Shown here: piece after piece, positions 45,955-57,356 of the stretch
How the letters are laid out: the number at the start of each line of letters is the position of its first letter
Position numbering within the stretch: position 1 is the stretch's first letter
Origin: Nephrocerus scutellatus
Taxonomy: Eukaryota; Arthropoda; Insecta; Diptera; Pipunculidae
Length of the DNA: 64,000 nucleotides
Assembly (NCBI GenBank): GCA_947095585.1
Contig: OX352763.1
Span: 30,925,462-30,989,461, forward strand
Direction: 5' to 3'
Made by a program: the position numbers and the translations under genes
Notes under the pieces: model-generated
Database searches by the model: none
Told to the model about the DNA's origin: nothing
The model's input: the letters and a program-made list of their open reading frames with translations, nothing else

Positions 45955-47990
45955 CTTGTGGGTATAGTGCTCCGAGCGTGGATTGCATTATCACGAAAGC
46001 CAGCATCCGCGAATCAGATTCGAGTCAACACGGCTGACCTTCGCAACGAAGAGAACAGAAACAACTACGGTCAATCGATAGGACTCGCCCTAAATGCAGA
46101 AAGAATTAGTCCTGTGGCTAAGACGCCGAGAGTAAAATAGAAATGGACACGCCTTAAGAATACTGCCATTATAACTCGATCGAAATGGCTGGTTCGATGA
46201 CGAATGTAAGCTAGCGACTGAACGTAAGAATGTTGCATACCGAGCAATGCAACAATCTCATAGAACGCGGGCACGCGAAGATGAATATAAAGAGCTCAGA
46301 AGATATGAAAAAACAGTTCACCGGCGAAAGAGAGCAGCCTGGGAGAAGAATCTTGTCCATGAACTAAAACAATACATAGAGCAAGGACCGCACCAGGCAC
46401 GGAAGTTCTACCAAAGAGTAAAATGGCTAACTAACTGAGGAATTGGAGGCTCCACCAATGACCGAAGACCATACTATGCTGCCGCCACAAAGCATAGATG
46501 AAGTTAGCAAAGCGATAAATCGGCTCAAAAATAATACGGCCCCGGGATCTGATGGGATCCCAGCGGAACTGATAAAAATAGGAGGCCCCACATTACACCA
46601 AGCAATTCATGAAATAATAGCGCAAGTATGGGAAGAGGAAGCTATGCCAGAAGACTGGCGAAGAGGCATCCTGTGCCCCATACATAAGAATGGAGATATC
46701 ACCAAAGTTGTTGAGTACCGCGTATAAGATTTTCTCCTCTATCCTACAAGACAGGATAGCCCCCTACGCTAAATATATCATTGGTCCATACCAGTGTGGC
46801 TTCATCCCAGGCAAATCAACAACTGATCAGATTTACACCCTTAGGCAGATGATGGAAAAATGTCTAGAGTTTCAAAACTCACTACATCATTTTTTTATAG
46901 ACTTTAAATCCGCCTATGATAGCATAGCCAGAGTAGAACTTTATAAAGCCATTAGAGAATTTGGCATCCCAAATAAACTGACACGTCTATGTAGGTAGAC
47001 CATGATCAATCTTATAAGCCAAGTAAAAATATCCGGATCACTATCAAGTCCGACAGGAGGATATACTTGTCTGCGTCCTCTTCAACATAGCGTTGGAGAA
47101 AGTGATCCGAGACTCTGACGAAACGGCAAGAGCAAGAATCCTCTATAAGTCCATTCAGATATTGACTTACGCAGACGATATTGACATCGTTGGTAGAAAC
47201 CAAAGAGCTGTACAGGAAGCTTTCATCCAGATCGAGCAGGCATCATGAAATCTGGGGCTGCATATAAATGACAGCAAAACAAAGTACATGGGGGCCACGT
47301 CTGCGAGTAGAAGATCCAACATTGGTCCCTCAATTCAAATAGTGGAGCGCGAATTTGAAGTAGTGCAATCCTTTAACTATCTCGGGTCAACTGTAGCAGC
47401 CGATAACAGCATGGAACCAGAAATACGTGCACGGTTGCTTAAAGCCAACAAAGCCTACTTTTGTCTGTCAATACACTTCAAATCCAGAAATTTAACCATA
47501 ACATCCAAGCTGCTGGTATATAAGACAATGGTCACACCAGTAATTACATATGGATCCGAGACTTGGGTGCTTAGCAAAAAGCATTCTGACCTCTTAGCCG
47601 CGTTCGAGAGAAAAGTCTTACAGAGTATTGTTGGCCCCTTATGTGAGGAAGGACGATTCCGGAGACTCTATAATGATGAGATCTACTCTACGAGCGTTAC
47701 CGCGATGTCGACATCGAATTAAGCTCGATAGGCTCCGGTGGGCAGGACACCTAGCTCGCATGAGCGAAGAGGATCCTACTCGGAAAGTCCTTTGCGGTAG
47801 GATTTATGGAACACGACAGCGAGGCTGGCCAAACATACGCTGGAAGGATGGCGTAGACCAGGACGCCCAGAATTTAGGGATACCAAACTGGATAATATCG
47901 ACTTTTTGCGGGAGGCCAGGACCGGACCGCGGTTGTAAAGCCAAATATGATGATGACGATGTAGTGGCGCAGCCGGACAGCGCAGAGCAT
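45955..47990 (+). mobile_element. RTE-like non-LTR retrotransposon, fullest RT copy
   Basis: Lacks the endonuclease; begins near its end (GCGAATCAGATTCGAGTCAA), then RTRAREDEYKELRRYEKTVH, NTAPGSDGIPAELIKIGGPT, EDWRRGILCPIHKNGDITK, CGFIPGKSTTDQIYTLRQMM, FFIDFKSAYDSIARVELYKA, a catalytic TYADDIDIVG block at about 47160-47195, LVYKTMVTPVITYGSET, and WAGHLARMSEEDPTRKVLCG at the end. Several frameshifts; inactive. It ends in GATGATGACGATG, like the other copies. Confidence 0.85.
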
Positions 47991-49253
47991 ATGCTCACGA
48001 GTACGGTTAATCTCAATTTTTTTTTAGAGTGTTGATCCCATTATGGTTTATGTCTCTGTTAAGACTTGTGAACCGCTGAACTGGTATGCTGATGATATTT
48101 CATCACAGTTTTAGGACCACTTAGTGCGTGATTTACACAGCCAATTAGTGTACAGAAAAAGAAGTTACTCGTAGAAGTTTGACTAAGTCGGTGTTTGCAA
48201 AAGAGCATTACTGATTAGTTAGTCTGCACTAGCACTTTTATAATGACACGAAATGGAGAGTTTTTATAAAATAGTACAATTTGTATATTTTGCAATATTT
48301 AAAAAAGTTATTTCATTAGATGCAAGCACGGGACAAACACGGGACTAGAAAATACAGAAAATACATTTGAAGCGTATTTATTTCATAAAATATTGGCGGG
48401 TATAGGCAATTGAATTACAGAACTGTCCACGAAATATGGGACGGATGGTCACTGTATGTATGGCACTGCTTACTTTTGTTCATAGTTATTTCAAAATAAC
48501 TTAAAGAATGTCACGCCTATCTACAAATGAACAAAAAATCATTTTTTCATTGAAAGCTAAGAACTTTGCAAAGATAAATGTCTACCGGCCAGCTATAAGC
48601 ATTTTTACACCTCAGTATGCACTTTTTTTTTTTCTATTTTACCTTCCAGATATTACACATATGTATGAAAGTGTGGTTATGAATTTTACAACAACAACAA
48701 CAACAGGTTGCAATGAGGAGGCACTCACGGGATTTTAGTTCGTAAACAAATTTATTACTTTTTTGTTGTTTTTTTGTAAAAAATAGAAAATTTTATTATT
48801 GCAAAAATAGAATAAAATAAAAGTCAAAGGAAAAAAAAAAGAAAAGGAAAAAAATTAAGCATCAAAAAAGCCAAACACTAATGCAGAACATATTATGGCT
48901 TCTTGCAGATGGTCGGTGTTACTCAATAAACCTTTAATTTTCACGTAATAGAAGGTGTGAGTAATCACTAGCTAATTATCGCACTTAGTTCAACATTTAC
49001 CTAATTTTCTATTACTTTAAAGGAAATATTTGCCGGGCGTTCGCCCAGGACGACCGGACAGACGCCCATATTACAGCCGGTCCATTTATTTGCCTTGAAC
49101 GTGTGAAGAATTAAATTGGCTGAGAGATTGCCCAAAAAGCGTCTATTAAGTCACAAATAGGGTGTTTTTGTTTATCGCTGCTGTGATGTTAGTTATGGTT
49201 ATTTGTAAAATGTGCCAGAATTTTGCTATTATTCCGTTAAACGTTTAAATCTA

Positions 49254-49346
49254 TGCATCCCTGCATCCCTGCATCCCTCTGTCTTTTACACGACACGCGA
49301 ATTTTTTTTCGTATTTTGTTGCTCTTCCATCGAATCGAATAAATAG
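49254..49346 (+). promoter_or_regulatory. B6 core promoter and upstream motif
   Basis: Here the upstream motif is tripled (TGCATCCC three times, 49254-49281). CGAATAAATAG at 49336-49346. Confidence 0.65.
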
Positions 49347-49445
49347 AGTTGCATGCCTGCTTTATCTTTAGTCCTACCCAGCCAGCAAAGGAAGCGAGTT
49401 CTTAGTATAGAACTCAAATAATTGAATTAAATTTTCCGATCTTTG

Positions 49446-49836
49446 GTAAGAATAGATTTTCACTCGAAGTTGACAGAGAGGGGGCGTTTGATAAAATAAA
49501 TGCAATCGCATCCGGATAATCTAAAAGTGTCAAAAATCGACGATACACTGCGCCCATAATAACTGTCATCTCCATTTCATTCAGTTTCGCGAGCGATTGG
49601 GTATACGCTGGCGATTGTACCTTACGTACGTAATTTTGACAGTTACAACGTTTCATATGAAATAGGATGTATAGATGATGGCAGATACTTAAGTTTGCAA
49701 CTTAACACAATACACTTGAACACAATACGTCGATTTTTGACACTAGCTTAAGCGAGCAAAATTGCATTGTGGTTAAGCTTTAAATTTATTTATTATATAC
49801 TAATGTTACGTCTCCTTTTATCATTTTCATCACCAG
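49446..49836 (+). other. Probable intron in B6 leader
   Basis: Donor GTAAGA and acceptor TCATCACCAG, matching the B5 leader intron. Confidence 0.5.
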
Positions 49837-49867
49837 AAGCCGTTGTATTATTCAAATTCAATTCAAT

Positions 49868-50083
49868 ATGGAATGGGGTACACCACGACCAAGAGGAATG
49901 AGTATCGATGGAACCGCAGAAATACAAGATCCGGCAATAGATGAATATCAAATGATTCAAGCTGTAATGAGGGGCGAGGTAGCGGCGGAAACCAGACACA
50001 AACGAGAAAAGGAAGAAAGTATCAAGAAATCAACCATCGGTGACATTGAAAAGACATCCAAGAAGAAGCCGGTAACTGGTTAA
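49868..50083 (+). CDS. B6: small basic protein, family B (71 aa)
   Basis: Paralogue of B5 from the segmental duplication: MEWGTPRPRGMSIDGTAEIQ, DPAIDEYQMIQAVMRGEVAAE, then a Lys/Arg/Glu-rich tail ending KKKPVTG. The core is closer to B1-B4 than B5 is, so B6 looks the better preserved of the pair. AATAAA at 50191-50196. In B6 the frame stays open upstream of this Met to the splice acceptor, so a longer product from an upstream exon cannot be excluded. Confidence 0.72.
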   Translation: MEWGTPRPRGMSIDGTAEIQDPAIDEYQMIQAVMRGEVAAETRHKREKEESIKKSTIGDIEKTSKKKPVTG

Positions 50084-50667
50084 ATGTTGTGTTCGTATGT
50101 TACCATCATTATCATCTTCAATGGCTGTGCCAATCTATAGATTGTTTAGTTAATTCAATTGTTTAAATTGTTAATTGTGCTAATGTTATGAATAAATTGA
50201 TCAAAAGTAAACAATGTGTCGTTTAACTTTGAAATTCGACTGAGTGCGGTCATTTAATTGAGCAATGGGTACTTGGGAGTGAAATTGTTATTATATTTGC
50301 TATGCTGAAGCAATACAGAATTAACCAAGAACACTATTCTATAAAGTTTTTCAGTTTAACGAAAGGATAGTTGTTATGCATTTTCTAATGTTAAGTGGTT
50401 TTTTGACTGCGCCAAAGTGTGCATCATCGTTATTTCGTGAAAATTTGATTTGCAGTCTGAGATAATCAAATGGTCTCGTCCTCTGATTTGTTTAATTGAA
50501 AATTTTGAGTAAATCAAAGAAGAAATATAAAAATGCAATGGATAATTGCTTATAACATTAAATAATAAAATATAATAAATATTAAATTATTATATAGAGG
50601 ACCTTGGCATTCTTATCTATTTCTGTATGATTCGCTGATATTAAAGACACATGTGTTCTTATTTTTT

Positions 50668-51290
50668 TAAATTCTCTATATTAACTTCGCGTGCACGCAG
50701 CTGGCTGGGTGGCTGGGTGGCTGGGTGGCTGGGTGGTTGGCTGGTCAGATTTTCTGATCAATTTTTAACCCACTTACCAATGCCCGATTTTATTCAAATT
50801 TTCCGCACATGTATATTTCCGATGACCATACTTTCTATTAAAATTTGATGCCCCTCGGACCTCGGGGTCGGGGGGTTCCCATACAAATATTTTAAAAAAT
50901 TTACCCGATTTTCTTAAAATTTTATACAAATGTGTATCGGACTTTTTGTTTAAATTTTTGAGATATCGGGCCCCTGGGGCGGGGGGCTCCCATACTTTTT
51001 TTTTTAATTATCTAAATTTTATGAAAAAAGTTCCCGATTTTCTTCAAATATTTCTGTATCTCCGATGGACAAAACTTTCTGTAAGATTTTTGAAGCGATC
51101 GGGCCCCGGGGTCGGCTCCAATACAAATTTTTTTTTTTTAATTTTCTATTTTTAACGCACTTCCTAAATCCCGATTTTCCTGAAATTTTGTACACATGTG
51201 TATTTCCGGTGACTATACTTTCTTTTAAAATTTGGAAGTGATCGGGCCCCGGGTTCGTGGGGCTCCCATACAAATTTCAAATTTGCACAG
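50668..51290 (+). mobile_element. Helitron-like repeat H7
   Basis: 5' end AAATTCTCTATATTAACTTC, a GGCTGGGTGGCTGGGTGG microsatellite, then four or five modules with GC-rich cores (GGGCCCCGGGG). The 3' terminus is missing. Confidence 0.7.
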
Positions 51291-51443
51291 TTCGCAAATG
51301 GAACGTTAAACTGAAACCACCAAAGAGAAATCTTAGCTCACCCACAAATGAACCCAGCAAATGAAACGAGACATAAATGTTTTATGATTAATTAAACTTT
51401 TACATGCTTATTTACTGAATTGTATTTTTATTGATGTCGTTTT

Positions 51444-52577
51444 TAAATTCTCTATATTAACTTCACTTGCCCGTGGCACGGATGTCGGTCGTCGGTCGTC
51501 TGTCGTGGAATCTTGCGATCAATTTTTAACCCACTTCCCAAAGCCCGATTTTATTGAAATTTTGCACACATGTGTATTTCCGGAGACAACACTTTCTGTT
51601 AAAATTTGAGGCCACGGGGTCGGGGGGCTTCCCTACAAATATTTTACAAAATTTTACTCGATTTTCTTCAAATTTAATACACATGTGTATCTCCGATAGA
51701 CAACACTTTTTGTAAATAATTTGGAGACCCCGGGCCCGAGTTCGTGGGGCCCCATAACTTTTTTTTTTTTTTTTAAATTAACCCGATTTTCTTCAAATTT
51801 AATACACATGTGTATCTTCGATAGACAACACTTTTTTTAAAAAATTTGTAGACCCCAGGACCCGGGGTCATGGGTCTCCAAAGTTTATTTTTAAAAAAAT
51901 TAACCCGATTTTCTTCAAATTTTATATACGTATGTATCTCCGATGAAAAACACTTTTTGTAAAAATTTTGGAGACCCCGGACCCTAGGGTCATTGGTCCC
52001 CAAATTTTTTTTAAAAAAAATTAACCCGATTTTTTTTAATTTTATATACATGTGTATCTCCGATGGGTAACACTTTTTGCAAAAATTTTGGAGACAGGGT
52101 TTGGAGGGTCATGGGGCCCCAACAAATTTTTTAAAAAACATAACCCGATTTTTTTCTTAAATTTTATATACGTGTGTATCTCCGATGGACAACACTTTTT
52201 GCAAAAATTTTGGTGGCCGGGGTCGTGGCGCCCATAACATTTTTTCAAAAAAATAACCCGATTTTCTTCAAATTTTATATACATGTGTATCTCCGATGGA
52301 CAAAATTTTTTGTAAAGTTTTTGGAGTGAGGCCCTGAGGCCCGAGGGGTGCCCATATAAATTTTTTAAAAATTAGCTCGATTTTCTTCAAATTTTAAATA
52401 CTGTCACTGATGGACAAAACTTTTTGTAAGTTTGTTGGAGTGATCGGGCCCTGACCCCGTGTGGTGTCCATGTAAATTTTTTAAAAATTAGCGCGGTTTT
52501 CTTCAAATTTTAACACATACCCATCTCCTATTAGAGAATTTACATGAAAAATTGTATTTTAATGGGTTGTTTTTTTG
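51444..52577 (+). mobile_element. Helitron-like repeat H8, longest array
   Basis: Complete-looking copy, from AAATTCTCTATATTAACTTC to TTAGAGAATTTACATGAAAA...GGGTTGTTTTTTT, containing about nine tandem modules spaced 112-126 bases (CCCGATTTTCTTCAAATTT starts near 51544, 51655, 51781, 51904, 52024, 52144, 52258, 52376, 52495). Confidence 0.75.
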
Positions 52578-52799
52578 TTGTCGATATCAACTTACAGATA
52601 GAACAACAAGTTTTCACAATATTCTGTCATTTGGCGTTTTCATAAATTAGTTCAGAGCAGTCAAAGAGCTCTCAAGAAAAATGCTCGTGTTTCTTATTTG
52701 CTCAGAGTATGAGCGTGCTCTAAGTGCTCAGAATAAAATGATCTGAGCATTTTCAAATTTGACATCTGATGTCAAATGTCTCTTTCGATGATTTTCTCC

Positions 52800-52920
52800 T
52801 ACAATAAAAAAAAATGACCCAGGATCGAGGGGCTCCCATATCAATTTCTGCGATTAGAGAATTCAGATGAAAAATTTTAATTTTTATGGGTTGTTCTGTT
52901 TTTGTTCTCCCTAACTCCTT
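52800..52920 (+). mobile_element. Helitron-like 3' end fragment
   Basis: GGCTCCCATA followed by the family 3' terminus GATTAGAGAATTCAGATGAA...GGGTTGTT, without a 5' end. Confidence 0.6.
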
Positions 52921-53254
52921 TGTTCCCTAACATCCACGATGTGCTTAGTATTATAAGGCGGTGCAAATCCCCTAAACGTATATTATACCAGAAAAAGAAA
53001 AAAATTGTTTTGTTCTAAATAATTTGGAACATCCGATGGAACTACGAGTCGAACAGTTATCATTAAATGAAAGGTCGTGATCTCCCAATTTCGTTACACG
53101 ATTTAAATAAAACATTAGCTTGTGAATCTTAGCTTCCAGAAGTGGTGATCTACAACAAAAAATTTAATTTGTTTTTATTTAAAAAACATCAACGAACATA
53201 ATAACATTGACTGTTTTTATGTATAAATATTTGCGTTGCTTGTAATCTTTTGAA

Positions 53255-53800
53255 AAAACGAAATTAATTCATCACGAACCGATCAACGACGCCGGGAAAT
53301 ATTCGTAGAAACCACAAAAAATCCTATTACGCCATGAAGCTGACAAGTTGTCAACCAATTTGTGCTCTTCGGAAGCTCTTTAACTTTCCCACTAGAAGAA
53401 TTCTTTCTTGGAAAGCACATATTGTGTTGCTATACGCGATTAACAAAAACAAAAAAAAAATTAAACGATTGATGCCCAGGCAGTAAGTGGGTGACTGACT
53501 CATATGCCTCCGACGAGGAAAATCACACCGAAATTTTTCAACGACGTATCCGCTATAATCATACGAAACAAATCGTCCGCACATAATCAAACATTAAAAA
53601 CCAATTTAAAGTAAAAATGAAAACAAAACACAAAAAATTCTGAGGGGAATTTTGGCGTATTACGATATTTATTGCCACTTTGACTGACTGAATGTTGGAA
53701 TGGGCATTGAACTCATTCAGCTCTAGAGTTCTGACCCTGAAGAATATTTGACCTTCATATCATCGAGAAAACTCCAAGCTTTTAAAAATATTATCAAAAA
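53255..53800 (+). repeat. Dispersed repeat K, second copy
   Basis: Near-identical to 44560-45060. Confidence 0.65.
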
Positions 53801-53891
53801 TAAGTTCCCTCGATTAGCAAAATCATGGATACTTGTGTTCAATGGATGTCAGTATGGCCCAGCGTTGCATTGAAGAGAATGGCTACGTTTA

Positions 53892-54288
53892 TTAAATACT
53901 CTATATTAACTTTGCTTGCCCGTGTCTGGCTGGCTGGCTGGCTGACTGGCTGGTTGGTATTTCCCATGACAAAATTTTCTATTAAAATTTAGGCACCTCG
54001 GGCCTCGGGGTCCCATACAAATTTTTTACAAAATTTTCCCGATTTTCTTAAAATTTTATCCTCATGTGTATCTCCAATGGAAACACTGTTGGTAAAAATT
54101 TGGAAGTCATGGGGCCCTAGGGTCGGGGGGCACCCATACAAGGTGTAAATGCAGTCGATTTTCTTCAAATTTTATAGGCATGTGTATCTCCCATGGAGAG
54201 TGATCCGGATAGACGGCTCCAAAAATTTTTTTTTTGAAAAATACACAGAGATCAGATAATTTACAGGAAAAATTTTATGGGTTGTTTT
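53892..54288 (+). mobile_element. Helitron-like H9 with exact boundaries
   Basis: Copy 1 of the segmental duplication preserves the empty site (GGCTACGTTTATACCAAAG around 45155-45173). Comparison places the insert from TTAAATACTCTATATTAAC to GGGTTGTTTT between A and T with no target-site duplication, as expected for Helitrons. It contains a CTGG microsatellite and three modules. Confidence 0.8.
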
Positions 54289-54439
54289 TACCAAAGTTAT
54301 GTTAGAAATGTTCTAGCTACCAATCATAAAATGGAAGTGCTATGGAAGTGCTTTGTCGCCTTTATACCATTGCTACAACTTTCATTTGCGTGTTGCATTG
54401 CTAATCTAGCTGTGGAATAAACCTAGCCAACGAGTCCAC

Positions 54440-55637
54440 CAGTTCCGATTTCGTCCTGGTGTACGCCATCCTTCCAGCGTAGGCTTGGCCGGCCTTGCTG
54501 TCGTGTTTCATAAATCCTACCGCAAATGACTATTCGAGCAGAATCATCTTCACTCATGCCAGCTAGGTCTCCTGCCCACCGGAGCCTACCGAGCTAAATT
54601 ATCTTCATGATGGCGACATCGCGGTAAAGCTCGTAGATCTCAGCATTATAAAGTCTCCGTAATCGTCCTTCCTCACATACGGGGCCAACAATTCTCCATA
54701 AGACTTGTCTCTCGTACACGGCTAAGAGATCAGGATGCTTTTTGCCAAGCACCCCAGTCTCGGATCCCTATGTAAGTACTGGTATCACCATTGTCTTATA
54801 TACCAGAAGCTTAGATGTTATGGTTAAGTTCATGGATTTGAAGAGTCTTGACAGACTATAGTAGGCTTTGTTGGCTTCAAGCAACCGTGGTATTTCTAGT
54901 TCCATGCTGTTATCGGCTGCTACATTTGATTCGAGATAGTTAAAGGATTGCACTTCTTCAAATTCGCGCTCAACTATTTGAATTGATGGACCAATGTGGG
55001 ATCTTCTACTCGCAGACGTGGCCACCATTAACTTTGTTTTGCTCTCATTTATGTGCAGCCCCAGATTTCGTGCCGCCTGCTCGATCTGGATGAAAGCTTC
55101 CTGTACAGCTCTTCGGTTTCTACCAAAGATGTCAATATCGTTCTGCGTAAGCCAGTATCTGAATGGACTTAAAGAGTATTGTTCCTCTCGCCATTGCGTC
55201 AGAGTCTCGGATAACTTTCTCCAACGCCAGTTTGAAGAGGACGGAGGCCAGTCCATCCCCTTGTCGGAGCCCGTTATAGATAGGCTTGATAGTGATCCGG
55301 ATATTTTTACTTGGCTTATAACATTAGTCATGGTCAACCTACGTAGTCGTGTCAGTTTATTTGGGATGCCAAATTCTCTCATGGCTTTATAAAGTTCTAC
55401 TCTGGCTATGCTATCTATCATAGGCGGTTTTAAAGTCTATAAAAAGATGGTGTACTGATCATCACCTACCTACCTAAGAGTGTAAATCTGATCAGTTTTT
55501 GATTTGCCTAGGATGAAGCCACACTGGTATGGACCAATTAACCCTTTTAGCGTATGGGGCAATGCTGTCTTGAAGGATAGAAGAGAAAATCTTATACGCG
55601 GTACTCAACAACTTTATACCACGATAATTGCTGCAGG
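54440..55637 (-). mobile_element. RTE-like non-LTR fragment (RT C-terminal half)
   Basis: Minus strand: an IARVELYKAMREFGIPNKLT block, DIDIFGRNRRAVQEAFIQIE, LHINESKTKLMVATSASRRS, LVYKTMVIPVLT, and a WAG-type end near 54450. The catalytic YADD region near 55160 is changed (TQNDIDIFG), so the copy is dead. Starts at SNYRGIKLLSTAYKIFSS. Confidence 0.75.
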
Positions 55638-55930
55638 TTGTGATCAGCTCATTCACCGCCGGGTTCCAAAGAAGTGGTGACAGGACACCTCCTTGCGGGG
55701 TGCCTCTGCTGACAAATCTTTTGGCAGACGACAAACCAAGTTTTGAATTTATGATCCTCCTTTTGAGTAGAAGATCAATCAGTTCACCCAGTGAGTCGTT
55801 CACCCCCAAAGTCGACAGCGCATCCGTGATGTTTTGACGTTGTTGAAAGCGCCTTCTATGTCCAGGAAAACCACCATTGAGTATTCCTTGTGATGAAGGG
55901 AGTTTTCAATGGAATCTTTCTTTCAATCTT
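55638..55930 (-). mobile_element. R1/jockey-like RT fragment fused to the RTE-like element
   Basis: Minus strand: EYSMVVFLDIEGAFNNVKT, then FVSRGTPQGGVLSPLLWNPA, directly joined in frame at NEL/ITTCSNYRG to the RTE-like fragment. Confidence 0.7.
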
Positions 55931-56820
55931 TTAATTGTAAGTTCTTTCTATTTGTGTGCAAAAATAAAACACGCACAACCCGGATGATCGCAAGAAGCTC
56001 AAGCACAACGGTCTGTTGTGCCAATTAGTCTTAGATGAGGGCAGAAAAGGTAGGTTGATACATTATCATACATAGTTTTTCAAGTCTACTTACTTACTTA
56101 TGTCCTATATCCACTTGTGGGTCCTAGGGCCTCTATTACGCCTACGCGCCATCGCGTGGGGTTCCTGGCAATGAGCTTCAGCTTTCTCCAACTCTTCCGC
56201 AATGCCGTGACTCCTCCTTAACTGTTCTGCGCCATGTATTACTCTGACGACCCGTTCTTCTACCTTCTCCAGATAGCGGATTCCATTGCATTGCGTAGTT
56301 TACTATGGAACCTTTTTGGAGTGTATGACCAATTCACTGCACTTCCGTCGTTGGATGGTTGTGTGTGTCTATTGGTTCCTGACCTGTTCCTTGGTAAAGA
56401 TGTTCGTTAGAGATACGGTTAGGACTGAAAACTCTTAAGCTGTTCCGTAGGCACCTATTTTAAATCTAGAGAAGAGAGTATTCAGTCTTAGAAGCGTAAT
56501 ATTCAACTCTGTTGTGTTCCCCACTATGTTAAGCTGTCCTCCATGAAAACTCTGTGAGTTTGACAGCTTAACCGATGTTTTGGTTTCGCGTTTGGAATGC
56601 GCAAAAAGAAAAAGATATCGAGGTAACAAATGCTAAGACACTTAAGTGAGTATCAATAAAAAAAAAATGTCCATAAAAACTCCACTTAAACGCCCCTGCA
56701 CTGTTGACATTATTATTATTATTTGCTCTCGCTCATTCGACTCACGTTAATTAACAATTTACGGCACAGCATAACGAATGCCTGAAGAAGCAAAGCACTA
56801 ACACTAGCTCATGCGTGGCT
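55931..56820. other. Probable retroelement debris, no gene
   Basis: About 56095-56420 (ACTTACTTATGTCC...) looks like a decayed 3' region of a retroelement, but I cannot read domains. 56700-56730 has a short ATT run. No gene recognised. Confidence 0.35.
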
Positions 56821-57198
56821 AAACGCAAGGGCCACTTGAGTCAACCACAACGCGAGTTTACACTTTCAGGTCAGGTAATGTATATTATAGCCAGGTGGGT
56901 AACCGTAACGTATTCGAAAGCAACAACAAACACTATGAATTGTAACGTCTTCCTGCTATGCGAGTGTGAGTGCCACGCTTGCATCTCTCTGTGCGCAGAG
57001 CGATATGAAAGTCAACAGCAACCAACGAGAAGTAGAAAGCGAGCGAGAAGGTTCTGCCGAAGATGACGATGACCGACCGCCGAGGTAATTTCTTGTTTGA
57101 GTGGATTACAATCAACATCAACAGGAGTGGTAGATGGTCAACTAAGAAGCAGAAGAACTTCTTCACATTTTTTCCGTTTTATTCTTTTTTAGCATCAT

Positions 57199-57233
57199 CA
57201 GCCAGCCAGTCAGCCAGTCAGCCAGCATCATTG
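57199..57233 (+). repeat. (AGCC/AGTC)n microsatellite in E upstream region
   Basis: AGCCAGCCAGTCAGCCAGTC and on; just upstream of E, probably within or near its leader. I see no clear TATA box for E. Confidence 0.7.
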
Positions 57234-57356
57234 GCAACTTTTTCCTGGTGCAGTTAAATGACAAACTCGTTTCTTACAGACTTAGTTTGTACCTGGTCGT
57301 CATTTGAATCGGTTGCGTTGTTGCGCTTACTTTCAAAATCTTTCGCTAGTCCCATC

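Larger units (their letters stand above)
48020..54435. repeat. Segmental duplication, copy 2 (with B6)
   Basis: See copy 1. The B6 gene and 1.5-2 kb around it are well conserved. Confidence 0.75.

Noticed and set aside
57258..57356. Upstream ATG extending E by 33 residues
   Set aside because: Would bury the signal peptide; the internal ATG matches the start of A and D.
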